Positions 18,266 to 27,018 of a DNA stretch of 64,000 bases are shown here, piece by piece. The stretch is taken from contig OY729430.1 in assembly GCA_963422415.1 (NCBI GenBank), forward strand, positions 124,001 to 188,000, given 5' to 3'. Source of the DNA: Bin34 sp963422415. Lineage in GTDB: Bacteria > Chloroflexota > Anaerolineae > Caldilineales > Caldilineaceae. The notes beneath the pieces were generated by a model. The model saw nothing but the letters and a program-made list of their open reading frames with translations. It ran no database searches and was not told the DNA's origin. Each line of letters starts with the position of its first letter. The stretch's first letter is position 1. A program made the position numbers and the translations under genes.

Positions 18266-19648
18266 GTGTATTCCGACCTCCATTGGATTGATCTCCACCT
18301 GCACTCCCATTTTTCCTGGGCTACCAGCCCGGCCTGCACCCTGCCCCACTATTATCGGGCGGCACAGCTGAAGGGACTGCGGGTGATCGGCACAGGAGAT
18401 GTCACGCATCCTGGATGGTTGAGGGAAATCCAGGCAGCCTTGCGTCCCGCGCCTAATGGCCTGTGGGAATTGAACCTCCATGCAACGCGGGATTGGGATG
18501 CAGGCCTGCCCGCCCGTTGCCGGAACAGGGTGGAATTCGCGCTGACCGGAGAGGTCAGCTGCGTGTATCGCCGTGGTGGAAGGTCAAGACGGGTGCATCA
18601 CCTGATCGTGGTCAGCTCCCTAGAACGAGCCGCCCGCCTCCAGGCACGCCTGGAGCCATGGGGGCGGCTCGCCGCGGACGGACGGCCCACGCTGAAGATG
18701 GACAGTCGAGAACTCCTGTCTCTCCTGTTGGAGGTGGATGACCGTTCGGCCTTGGCGCCCGCCCATATCTGGACACCCTGGTATTCATTGCTCGGCAGCA
18801 AGTCCGGCTTTGACTCTCTAGAGGAATGTTTCGGGGATCTGTCACCCGAGATTGGGGCCATGGAAACAGGTCTGTCGGCGGATCCTGCCATGCTGGGCCG
18901 AGTCCGCGCTCTGTGTGGCAGAAAATTCATCTCGAACTCGGACGCGCATTCACCCGCGAAATTGGGGCGCGAAGCCACCGCCTTGCGCGGAACGCCCAGC
19001 TTTGACGGCATCTGGAAGATGTTGCGCGGTCATCGCCTGCACGATCCCGCCGCCACAATCGAATGGCCGCCGGCCTTAGGCAAATATTATGGAGACGGCC
19101 ACCGCAAATGCGACTTTTTCACGCTCCCGTCTCCCCAAGATTCTGCGCCGCGCCTGTGTCCCGTCTGCTCCCGACCTTTGACACAGGGCGTTTTGTCAAG
19201 GGTGGAACAACTGGCGGACAGTGCGGAATCCAGTGATCTCACCTTGCCCCCGGCGTTGCCCACCATCCCCCTGCCCGACATAGTTGCCAAGACGCTGCAG
19301 CGACATGTCAGGACACGGGCCGTACAACAATGCAGTCTCCGTCTGCTGGAGCGACTGGGACCTGAATTGACAATTTTGCACCGGACACTTGCGGCTGACC
19401 TGATGCAGGGTGCGGACACCGCGGTCGCGCAGGCCATTCTAGCGGTCAGGGCAGGCCACTATGACATGACGCCGGGCTACGACGGACGGTTCGGCGAATG
19501 GCAACCGCGCCGCAATGACACTCCACGTATGGAGGGACACACTACCTGCCACCCCACTCCGCCGAGAGCGCCCCGATCCGTCTCCTCGGAAATCCGCTCA
19601 CCTTCCTGCGGGTGCAAAAGTCCATCCGCTCTCGCCGGCTTGTCTTGA
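18266..19648 (+). CDS. Endonuclease Q homologue (PHP-type DNA repair nuclease)
   Basis: Predicted metal-dependent endonuclease that nicks DNA 5' of deaminated or abasic bases. The N-terminal PHP motif (DLHLHSHFSWATS), GTGDVTHPGWL, the segment PAHIWTPWYSLLGSKSGF with ECFGD, and SNSDAHSPAKLGRE match the EndoQ/TIGR00375-type core in order. A Zn-finger-like zone follows: YYGDGHRKCDFF and LCPVCSRPLTQGVLSRVEQLAD. The family end motif PGYDGRFGEW occurs at about 410, and 40-50 extra residues of low-complexity tail follow, making 460 residues. It starts with GTG at 18266 preceded by GGGAGG. It is divergent from clpC and stands alone. The function follows from homology with characterised EndoQ proteins of Thermococcales and some bacteria. 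Confidence 0.85.
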   Translation: MYSDLHWIDLHLHSHFSWATSPACTLPHYYRAAQLKGLRVIGTGDVTHPGWLREIQAALRPAPNGLWELNLHATRDWDAGLPARCRNRVEFALTGEVSCVYRRGGRSRRVHHLIVVSSLERAARLQARLEPWGRLAADGRPTLKMDSRELLSLLLEVDDRSALAPAHIWTPWYSLLGSKSGFDSLEECFGDLSPEIGAMETGLSADPAMLGRVRALCGRKFISNSDAHSPAKLGREATALRGTPSFDGIWKMLRGHRLHDPAATIEWPPALGKYYGDGHRKCDFFTLPSPQDSAPRLCPVCSRPLTQGVLSRVEQLADSAESSDLTLPPALPTIPLPDIVAKTLQRHVRTRAVQQCSLRLLERLGPELTILHRTLAADLMQGADTAVAQAILAVRAGHYDMTPGYDGRFGEWQPRRNDTPRMEGHTTCHPTPPRAPRSVSSEIRSPSCGCKSPSALAGLS

Positions 19649-19850
19649 AGGCGGCGCCAGCCGCATAGCGCAACTTCCGGCTTGCCCGACGCCAGGTCAC
19701 GCGCAACATCGTGCCCGTCCGGACACTCGATACATGAGCAGGAGACCATGCCTGTGCAGATTCAATGCCCGCGCACGCGGTCAAGAAGAATCTTGAGTCC
19801 CTGCGCTCCGAGTGTCAGGGCCGGGCCCATCCAAGGCAATCTGTACAAGT

Positions 19851-20981
19851 TCAATGGGCATAGGGATCTGCAGCATCGCGCAGGCCATCGCCCATGAAGT
19901 TAAAACAGAGCACGACCACAATAATGCAGATACCCGTGGAAAACAGCCATGGCGCGCTCGCTACCGTCCGGATATTCTGGACATCCGATAGCAGCACTCC
20001 CCAGCTGACAACCGGCGCCTGCAATCCCAGACCAATGAAACTGAGCGCTGTCTCGGCCAGGATCATCTCGGGAATGCGCAGGGTCAAGACCGCTACCAAG
20101 TGGCTGGTCATGGCCGGCGCCAGATGTCGGAAGATAATGCGGGCCTCGCTGGCGCCGAGGAAACGGGCGGCCAGTACAAACTCTTCTTCCCGCAACGCCA
20201 GGAAACGCCCGCGGACTACACGCGCGATTTCCGTCCAGGCCACCACGGAAATCACAATTGTGATGCCGAAATAGATTTGAATGGCGGACCACTCGCGCGG
20301 CAGAGCCGCCGAGAGCGTCAGCCAAAGCGGAATCTGCGGCAGCGCTTGCAGAAGTTCAATCACGCGCTGGATGAAGAGATCCACCGTCCCGCCGAAGTAT
20401 CCGGAAATGCCGCCCAGAATGACACCCAGCCCTAGGCTGAGCACAACTCCCACAAGGCCAATGGAGAGGGAAATGCGGGTGCCGGTGATCACGCGGGAGA
20501 GCATGTCCCGTCCCAGTTCGTCGGCCCCCAAGAGAAAGATGCGCGCCTCGGGATCCTCAATGCCAAAGAGATGCCGATCGCTGCGCCACAGACCCCAGAA
20601 GCGGTAGCTGTCGCCCCGCACAAAAAACCGCACGGCATGGATTCGATCCCTGTTTTCCTGGAAAACCATGCGCAGGGTGACGGGATCGCGGCTAGATTCG
20701 TAGTCATAGACAAAAGGCCGTAGTTGAAACCGCCCTGCGTGGACGAAACGCAACCGCATGGGAGGCGCCAGCTGGTAGAGGACATTGGGATCGCCAGGAT
20801 TGTAGGGAGCCAGAAATTCGCCCGTCAAGGCCACTCCGTAGAAAAAGGCAATGACAAACAGACTGAGGACCCCCACTCGGTGCCGGATAAACCGCCATCG
20901 CATCAACTGCCATTGCGAGGCCGTGTCAAGACGCGTGGCGCCGTCCGCAACCGGGGAGGGGGCCACTGTTTCGACGGACAT
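19851..20981 (-). CDS. Oligopeptide-type ABC transporter permease, OppC/DppC family
   Basis: Second permease of a family 5 importer, 376 residues, longer than the usual 290-300. The first helix (about 34-54) is followed by an extracytoplasmic insertion of roughly 90 residues rich in aromatic and basic residues (FVHAGRFQLRPFVYDYES) before the conserved GADELGRDMLSRVITGTRIS. The EAA loop is VLAARFLGASEARIIFRHLAP and the C-terminus GDGLRDAADPYAH is canonical (GDxLRDxLDP). The insertion is known from a subset of OppC-like permeases. It is the last gene of the operon, 15 nt after oppB. Confidence 0.9.
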   Translation of the reverse strand: MSVETVAPSPVADGATRLDTASQWQLMRWRFIRHRVGVLSLFVIAFFYGVALTGEFLAPYNPGDPNVLYQLAPPMRLRFVHAGRFQLRPFVYDYESSRDPVTLRMVFQENRDRIHAVRFFVRGDSYRFWGLWRSDRHLFGIEDPEARIFLLGADELGRDMLSRVITGTRISLSIGLVGVVLSLGLGVILGGISGYFGGTVDLFIQRVIELLQALPQIPLWLTLSAALPREWSAIQIYFGITIVISVVAWTEIARVVRGRFLALREEEFVLAARFLGASEARIIFRHLAPAMTSHLVAVLTLRIPEMILAETALSFIGLGLQAPVVSWGVLLSDVQNIRTVASAPWLFSTGICIIVVVLCFNFMGDGLRDAADPYAH

Positions 20982-20996
20982 CGGAAGCGGACGGAT

Positions 20997-21986
20997 TCAG
21001 GCGGTCTGGCGGATGCGCGGATCCAGGATGGCCAGCAGGATATCCGAGAGCAGGGTGCCTATCAGCGAGAGCACAGTCAGCATCATCAGGAAACTGCCGG
21101 CCAGATACATGTCCTGGCTGAGCAGGGCATTCAGCATGACTGGCCCTGTGGTGGGCAGGCTGAGTACGATGGAGACGATGGCGGCGCCGGAAATCAGCTC
21201 TGGCAACACGCCGCCCATGCTGGACACAAACGGGTTGATGGCGATGCGCACCGGATATTTCCAGATCAGCACGAACTCGGAGACCCCCTTGGCCCGGGCG
21301 GCCTGGACGTAAGGCTTCTCCAGTTCATCCAGCAGATTGGAGCGCAACACCCGGATCAGTCCCGCCGTGCCTGCCGTACCCAAGACCACGAGGGGGACCC
21401 ACAGATGGCTGAGCAGGTCCACGAACTTGCCCCAGCTCCAAGGGGACCGGGCATAGTCGGGAGAAAAGAGGCCGCCCATGGACACCCCGAACCAGGACCA
21501 ACCCACCCACATCAGGATCAGGGCCAGCAGAAAGTTGGGGATGGCCTTGCCCAGAAAGCCGAAGAAGGTCACCACGTAGTCCACGAGGGAATATTGATGG
21601 GTAGCGGAGTAGACTCCAATCGGAAATGCAACGATCCAGATGAAAAGCAAACTGCCCAGCGAGAGCACGACCGTCCACATCAACCGTTCCCAGATGATTG
21701 AGGCCACCGGCAGCCCCCATTCGAAAGAACGTCCGAAATCGCCTTGCAGCACGATGTTGCCGATCCAGAGCAGATACTGACGATAAAGCGGGCGGTCCAG
21801 GCCGTATTGGCGGTTCAAGCCGTCAATCAGGGCCTGATCAATCTCTTCGCCACTCTCGGACATGCGCATCAGGATGGTGGTCAGGTAATCACCGGGGGGC
21901 AGCTGAATCAGGACAAACACCAGCATGCTGATCACGATCAACATGGGAAAGAAGAGCAGGATGCGCTTGACGATGTACAGAGTCAT
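20997..21986 (-). CDS. Oligopeptide-type ABC transporter permease, OppB/DppB family
   Basis: First permease of the importer, 329 residues with six helices. The start MTLYIVKRILLFFPMLIVIS is typical of OppB, as is the conserved QYGLDRPLYRQYLLWIGNIVLQGDFGRSF. The EAA loop is YVQAARAKGVSEFVLIWKY. It follows the small membrane gene by 24 nt. Substrates of this permease class include peptides, nickel and oligosaccharides; nothing in the protein decides among them. Confidence 0.92.
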   Translation of the reverse strand: MTLYIVKRILLFFPMLIVISMLVFVLIQLPPGDYLTTILMRMSESGEEIDQALIDGLNRQYGLDRPLYRQYLLWIGNIVLQGDFGRSFEWGLPVASIIWERLMWTVVLSLGSLLFIWIVAFPIGVYSATHQYSLVDYVVTFFGFLGKAIPNFLLALILMWVGWSWFGVSMGGLFSPDYARSPWSWGKFVDLLSHLWVPLVVLGTAGTAGLIRVLRSNLLDELEKPYVQAARAKGVSEFVLIWKYPVRIAINPFVSSMGGVLPELISGAAIVSIVLSLPTTGPVMLNALLSQDMYLAGSFLMMLTVLSLIGTLLSDILLAILDPRIRQTA

Positions 21987-22010
21987 GGCAGATGGGCAGG
22001 GACGTCTGGA

Positions 22011-22391
22011 TTACAAGCCCACGGAAAGCCAATCCTGGGTCAGCCAGAGCAAGACCAACAAGACCGTTCCACTGCCGAACCAGCGGGTACAGAAGCGGAC
22101 CAGACTGCCTGCTTGCTGATCCTGACTCAGGGCCAACAAGCGATTCATGGCCCTGACAACGGCTCCCAACCACAGCACGGAACTCAGCAGCAGCGTACCG
22201 TTGGACAAGAGCAACGGCCGGGCGCGGGAGGCGACTTCCTGTTCGAAATCGGTCGGAATCAGCAGCGGACCGAGCGCCCGGCTCAGTTCATAGGCCTGCA
22301 GAACCAGAAACAACAGCAGACCGCTTAGCAGCGCCCAGAGACAGACCGCCCGCAAAATCCGCAGCCCGCCGGTGGCCCTGGGCGCAGTCAT
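22011..22391 (-). CDS. Small membrane protein of unknown function inside the opp-type operon
   Basis: A 126-residue protein not recognised as a named family. Two hydrophobic helices are visible (about 14-32, AVCLWALLSGLLLFLVLQA, and about 64-81, NGTLLLSSVLWLGAVVRAM), with a third at about 106-121. Its ATG at 22391 overlaps the TGA of the upstream ATPase gene in an ATGA arrangement, so it is translationally coupled to it, and the OppB gene follows by 24 nt. Its fixed position inside an otherwise standard importer operon suggests an accessory subunit, but there is no direct evidence. The coding potential is supported by the coupling and consistent composition. Confidence 0.7.
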   Translation of the reverse strand: MTAPRATGGLRILRAVCLWALLSGLLLFLVLQAYELSRALGPLLIPTDFEQEVASRARPLLLSNGTLLLSSVLWLGAVVRAMNRLLALSQDQQAGSLVRFCTRWFGSGTVLLVLLWLTQDWLSVGL

Positions 22392-23431
22392 CTTCCGGCC
22401 TGTCCAATCACACCCGTCAAATCCAATTCAGAGGCCCGATGGCAGCGCACCGCATGACCATCCGGCATCACCTGCAACTCCGGTTCCTTCCACCGGCATT
22501 CCTCGACGGCATAGGAACAGCGGGGATGGAACAGACACCCTGCAGGCGGGTTGGCGGCATCCGCCACTTCGCCTTCCAACACAATCTCGTTTTCGGGGAG
22601 GCGCGGATCCGGCCACGGCACCGACGACAGCAAGGCTTCGGTATAGGGATGGCGCGGGTTGGCGTACAGCTGGCGCGTGGGAGCGGACTCCATGACCTTG
22701 CCCACATACATGACCGCCACGTGATCGCAGATATGAGACACTACGTTCAGTTGATGAGCCACAAACAAATAGGCAAGGCCAAACTGCCGCTGCAGATCGT
22801 CCAGCAGGTTGAGGATCTGAGCCTGGATCGAGACGTCCAAGGCAGATACAGGCTCGTCACAGATCACAAGGCAGGGTTGCAGGGCCAAGGCGCGGGCAAT
22901 GCCGATGCGCTGCCGCTGCCCCCCGGAAAAGGCATGGGGATACCGGGACATGTACTCGGGCCGGAGGCCAACCAGTGACAGCAGTTCGGCCACTCTTTCT
23001 TCCCGGCTTCGACCCCGGATTCCGTTGATCAGCAGCGGCTCACCCACGATATCCAGCACTGTCATGCGCGGATTCAGGGAACCGTAGGGATTCTGCAAGA
23101 TGATTTGCGCGTTGCGCCGAACCGCGGCCAGTTCCTCTCGACTGGCTTGGGCAATGTCCACCCACCCCACCTCCGGATCGCGAAACAGGACTTTCCCGCC
23201 GGTAATGGGATAGCCGCCCAGAATGCAGCGGGATGTGGTGGTCTTGCCACAACCGGATTCCCCCACGAGACCGAGCGTCTGCCCGCGGGCCAACGTCAGA
23301 TCCACCCCGTCCACCGCCTTGATCCAACCGGTGGTCCGCCGCAGGACCCCTTTCTGTATGGGGAAATGCATCCGCAGGTCATGCACTTGCAGCACTGTGT
23401 CGGGGGATGACGCGGACAAGGGCGGATTCAT
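22388..23431 (-). CDS. Oligopeptide-type ABC transporter ATP-binding protein, OppF/DppF family
   Basis: Second ATPase of the importer, 347 residues. Walker A is GESGCGKTT, the signature FSGGQRQRIGIARALALQP, Walker B LVICDEPVSALD, and the C-terminal oligopeptide-binding extension with the Cys-containing GCLFHPRCSYAVEECRWKEPE is present; that Cys pattern is linked in some family members to an Fe-S cluster. The ATG at 23431 is chosen because it overlaps the stop of the upstream ATPase gene as ATGA; the frame is open 94 codons further upstream but that part lies inside the neighbouring gene. Confidence 0.92.
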   Translation of the reverse strand: MNPPLSASSPDTVLQVHDLRMHFPIQKGVLRRTTGWIKAVDGVDLTLARGQTLGLVGESGCGKTTTSRCILGGYPITGGKVLFRDPEVGWVDIAQASREELAAVRRNAQIILQNPYGSLNPRMTVLDIVGEPLLINGIRGRSREERVAELLSLVGLRPEYMSRYPHAFSGGQRQRIGIARALALQPCLVICDEPVSALDVSIQAQILNLLDDLQRQFGLAYLFVAHQLNVVSHICDHVAVMYVGKVMESAPTRQLYANPRHPYTEALLSSVPWPDPRLPENEIVLEGEVADAANPPAGCLFHPRCSYAVEECRWKEPELQVMPDGHAVRCHRASELDLTGVIGQAGR

Positions 23432-24444
23432 GGGTAAAGATGGCAGGCTGCGCGAGTCTGACCGGGGGATGGCTCCAAGGGCATCAGCTGAGGTTCCCAG
23501 CGGTCGCACGTGTCCGGCATGAAATCCGGACAACGGGGGTGAAAGGGACATCCCGATGGTCTCTGGAGGGGATCCGGCACCAAGCCCGTGATCGGCTCCA
23601 AGACTGTTTCGGCATCCGCATCCAAGCGAGGCACGGAACGCAAGAGAGCCTTGAGATAGGGGTGACGCGGTCGATGAAAAATGGAATCCACGTCGCCCTG
23701 CTCCACAATGCACCCCAAATACATCACGGCCACTTGCTCCGCCATGCGAGCGACGACGCCGAGATCGTGCGTAATGAAGACAATGGACATGCCGAATTCC
23801 CGCTGCAGCCGTTTCATCAGGCGCAGAATCTGCGCCTCCGTGGTGACATCCAAGGCCGTTGTGGGCTCGTCCGCGATCAAGAGTCGGGGCAAGCCGATCA
23901 GCGCCATGGCAATCATGGCCCGCTGCAACATGCCGCCACTCAGTTCATGAGGAAATTGGGCCCATGTCCGCTCTGGATGGGCAAATCCCACGTGCACCAG
24001 CATTTCCAGAACCAGTTCCTTGCTGTTGCGCCCCTCTTCGGTCCGATGGAGGCGGGCGGCTTCCTCGATCTGGTAACCGACCGTGTACACGGGGCTGAAA
24101 GTGGACATAGGCTCCTGGAATACCATGCCGATGTCGCCCCCGCGAATATGGCGCATCTCCCGGCTCTGCGGGTCCAAGCTGGCTATGTCCAGCCACTCCG
24201 CGGAGGAGGAAGAGTCCGCCGCCAGCAGGATCTGACCACTTTCAATCCGGCCCGCCCGCGGCAAAATGCGCAGAATGGACTGAGCCGTGACGCTCTTGCC
24301 GCACCCGCTTTCCCCCACAATGGCCAAGGTCTGGCCTTGCATCACGGACAGGGATATGCCATCCACGGCCTGCACAGTCCCTTGCCGGACCTGGAAGTGG
24401 ATTTTCAGATTGTGGATGATCAGCAGCGTCGAGGAGTCGTGCAT
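23428..24444 (-). CDS. Oligopeptide-type ABC transporter ATP-binding protein, OppD/DppD family
   Basis: First ATPase of the importer, 338 residues. Walker A GESGCGKSVT, signature LSGGMLQRAMIAMALIGLP, Walker B LLIADEPTTALD, switch His FITHDLG, and the oligopeptide-type C-terminus CPFHPRCPDFMPDTCD are visible. Start at 24444 (MHDSSTLLIIHNLKIHF) fits the family; 24 upstream codons are open but are Gly/Arg-rich. The binding-protein gene ends 90 nt upstream. Confidence 0.92.
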   Translation of the reverse strand: MHDSSTLLIIHNLKIHFQVRQGTVQAVDGISLSVMQGQTLAIVGESGCGKSVTAQSILRILPRAGRIESGQILLAADSSSSAEWLDIASLDPQSREMRHIRGGDIGMVFQEPMSTFSPVYTVGYQIEEAARLHRTEEGRNSKELVLEMLVHVGFAHPERTWAQFPHELSGGMLQRAMIAMALIGLPRLLIADEPTTALDVTTEAQILRLMKRLQREFGMSIVFITHDLGVVARMAEQVAVMYLGCIVEQGDVDSIFHRPRHPYLKALLRSVPRLDADAETVLEPITGLVPDPLQRPSGCPFHPRCPDFMPDTCDRWEPQLMPLEPSPGQTRAACHLYP

Positions 24445-24534
24445 GGGAAAGAGGCCGGCGCCATCAACACGGAGTCGGCGGCCCTGCCGGCTGACGCCCC
24501 CGGCAGGGCCTGTCACAGCTGCAGTCGGACCCGC

Positions 24535-26538
24535 TCAGGATTCGATATACAAAAGTTCAATCAGCCACCATCCCTTGTCCTTGTCCGGATGGCGCAGATT
24601 CTTGACATTGTTGTCCACGGCGGAAGCCGCGATGGCATGGCTGATGCCCGGGGACGGGCTGGTCATCACATTCCACCAATGGTTTTCTTCGTTGATCCGC
24701 ACCAGCTCTCGGCCCAGCTCCCGGTAGCGTTCCGTACCCATCGGCTCATCTTGCCAAGCGTCCAGCAGTGCATACAGTTCCTGCACCTCAGGCGGGGGTT
24801 CCTCGCCCTTTTCCCCGTCCGAAGCCCACCAGTCATACCAAGCTATGCCAGCCAAGGCACAGCAGTCACGCCAGTGCCAAGGCGGCACCAATCGAATAGG
24901 GAAAACGGCGTGGCTGACCGCTTCCGAGGGCCCCCCGGCACCCCATGTGCCAATGTCCAGGTCGTTGGCCAGCAAATGTTCTGCATAGAGCGAATGATCC
25001 ACGGCCTTGTACTTGACCTCGATGCCCACTGCGCGCCATTGGCTGAGAATAAAGTCCCACTCGCCGGCTCGATGCCCCTCGCTTCCGATTTCCGTAAAGA
25101 GGATCAGCTGTTCGCCCGTGTCCGGACGCAGACGCCACTCTCGATTTGCATCCCAGACCAGACCCAATTCATCCAGCAGCGCGTTGGCCGTGTCCGGATC
25201 GAAGTTCACGTCGGTGTAGCCCATCGTCTCCTCACGGAAAGACCAGTCGGGCGGCGGCACGGCCTGGCGCGGCTCGGTCAGCCCGAGATTGAAGACTTGG
25301 TTGTAATCCTCGCGGTTGAGCGCCAGCGACAGGGCCCGCCGCCAGCGCAGGTCGTTGAAGAGTTCCTTCAGAAAGGGATCCTTGCTGGTGTAGTTCCAAG
25401 CCCAGCTGACACTGCCACCCCAGTTCTGGCCTGGGTACAGGCGCACCGTGTACCCGGCGACCGCGCTGTTTTCCTGGAGCAGGGGATAGTTGGCCAAGTC
25501 GGCCCAGGCACCGCCGAAGTTGTAGTCGCCCGTGATCGCCTTGGCTTCCAAGATTTCCCGGCTGCCGACCAGAACGCGTTCATAGTAGTCAATGTACGGC
25601 AGCTGGTTGCCGGCCGAATCCACCTTCCAATAGTAGGGATTGCGGGCAGAGAGACGAGTGCCCACCGAGTCCAGCTCACCCACAATGTAGGGACTGAAGA
25701 CCGGTCTTTCGCCTCCGTAAATGATGTGGGCCTGATTGCCGTAGTGCGCCAAGAAAGCCTCGAACCATTCCGCGAAGCCTTCGTCACTGGCCATCGCGGC
25801 GGCATTCTCATTCAAATCGGCATGCCACTGCGACAGGTAGGCCTTGGGAGCCCAGGGCTCCAGACTGGAGAGCCGGTCTGCAATCGCGACATAGCGGTCC
25901 GCATATTGCAACGAGAAAGTGTAGTCGTCGATGACATTCAGCGTCATCGGCTCGCCGTTGCTGGACTTGAAGTAGGCGGGCACGGTCGGGGTCAGAGTCG
26001 GATCCAGAATAATGTCGGACCACCAGAACGCAACGTCATCCGTGGTCAACAACGTGCCGTCAGACCAGCGCACGCCTTCCCGCAGGTTGATGGTAAGTTC
26101 GGTCAGTTCAGCGTTGACCGACCAGGACTCGGCAATGTTGGGCGTAAAAACACGGTCGGCCAGATCAAAAGTGGCGACCGCCTCCTCTATGAACCCCCCT
26201 CCGGCACCCCATTCGGCGCCAAAGGCGTCCATATTGGGATCAATGCCCATGACGGACAAGGTCCCCCCGTATGTGCCCAGCGACTCGCCCAATTCCTCCC
26301 GGGGAGCAATGACCAAGGGGTTGATCGGAAGTCGTTCGTCCACCGGCAGCAGGACGCCGGACAGCACCTGCTCGTCCAGCATGGGCGATTGATTGTGTCG
26401 CGAAGCCGGCATGTCCGCCACAACGGCCGCGGTCTCTTCCGGCAGCGCGGCAGGTGCGCCGCCACAGGCCGTCAGAGCCAAGCACAAGAACAGAACCAGT
26501 GAAAGTGGGATCGCGTCCCAGCTAACTCGACGAGCCAA
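24535..26538 (-). CDS. ABC transporter substrate-binding lipoprotein, family 5 (OppA/DppA type)
   Basis: Receptor of the oligopeptide-type importer, 667 residues, at the long end of the family. The signal peptide ends in a lipobox (LALTACGG, Cys about 25). The family 5 core is seen as FTPNIAESWSVNAELTELTINLREGVRWSDG, with later segments ALNREDYNQVFNLG and FDPDTANALLDELGL. The start is a TTG at 26538, supported by AAGGAGG five nt upstream. It is the first gene of the six-gene minus-strand operon (receptor, two ATPases, small membrane protein, two permeases). Despite the family name the ligand may be a peptide or a glycan fragment. Confidence 0.9.
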   Translation of the reverse strand: MARRVSWDAIPLSLVLFLCLALTACGGAPAALPEETAAVVADMPASRHNQSPMLDEQVLSGVLLPVDERLPINPLVIAPREELGESLGTYGGTLSVMGIDPNMDAFGAEWGAGGGFIEEAVATFDLADRVFTPNIAESWSVNAELTELTINLREGVRWSDGTLLTTDDVAFWWSDIILDPTLTPTVPAYFKSSNGEPMTLNVIDDYTFSLQYADRYVAIADRLSSLEPWAPKAYLSQWHADLNENAAAMASDEGFAEWFEAFLAHYGNQAHIIYGGERPVFSPYIVGELDSVGTRLSARNPYYWKVDSAGNQLPYIDYYERVLVGSREILEAKAITGDYNFGGAWADLANYPLLQENSAVAGYTVRLYPGQNWGGSVSWAWNYTSKDPFLKELFNDLRWRRALSLALNREDYNQVFNLGLTEPRQAVPPPDWSFREETMGYTDVNFDPDTANALLDELGLVWDANREWRLRPDTGEQLILFTEIGSEGHRAGEWDFILSQWRAVGIEVKYKAVDHSLYAEHLLANDLDIGTWGAGGPSEAVSHAVFPIRLVPPWHWRDCCALAGIAWYDWWASDGEKGEEPPPEVQELYALLDAWQDEPMGTERYRELGRELVRINEENHWWNVMTSPSPGISHAIAASAVDNNVKNLRHPDKDKGWWLIELLYIES

Positions 26539-27018
26539 GAAACCCTCCTTGCCTTTGCGCTATGGATTGGACAGGCCGAAACCCGGCGGTTTCGATTTTA
26601 GCAGATGCGTGAAACCGCCCTGATTGCCATACAACCCGGCCGGTGTCTGTGTCTGCACGGGAACGGGCTTTCGAGGGCGGGCGCGCGGCACATCTCTCCG
26701 GAAAACGGATCGGGGGGACAGAGCATCAATGGTTACTCTATGAACCGGGATCCATAGTCCTCTTGCAACGTTCCTCTTTTTTCTGTCAAGCCTGTCCACC
26801 ACACGCGACGCCAGTCGGTGGGTACAGCCTTCACAGAAGATCGATCCCGCCCAATCCAATGGGGAAAACGACTGTCACCGTCGCCATGGGCCTTCGCAGG
26901 CTGCCCCCCTGATCTCGCCCAAGCCCGAAAGGCAAGCGCAGCAGGGGCGGGCGCCCGCCCCCGGGATTTGCATTGTCGTCGGACAGCGCCGCCTACCGCG
27001 AGCCGTTGCAGATTGCCG
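26539..27018. other. Intergenic stretch upstream of the oligopeptide-type operon
   Basis: About 480 bases between two minus-strand genes. It contains the Shine-Dalgarno site of the receptor gene (26544-26550) and a GC-rich palindrome at 26944-26961. Several short open frames overlap each other and look spurious. No clear -35/-10 pair was found. Confidence 0.5.
26944..26961 (-). terminator. GC-only palindrome after the S1-domain gene, possible terminator
   Basis: A perfect 18-bp palindrome, GGGGCGGGCGCCCGCCCC, lies about 58 nt beyond the stop of the S1-domain gene. It would fold tightly in RNA but no T-tract follows on the minus strand, so termination would not be of the classic intrinsic type. 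It could also be a protein-binding site. Confidence 0.35.

Noticed and set aside
23407..26502. 1031-codon plus-strand open frame
   Set aside because: It is antisense to the OppD-type ATPase and receptor genes, which carry full family motifs; long shadow frames are expected at this GC content.
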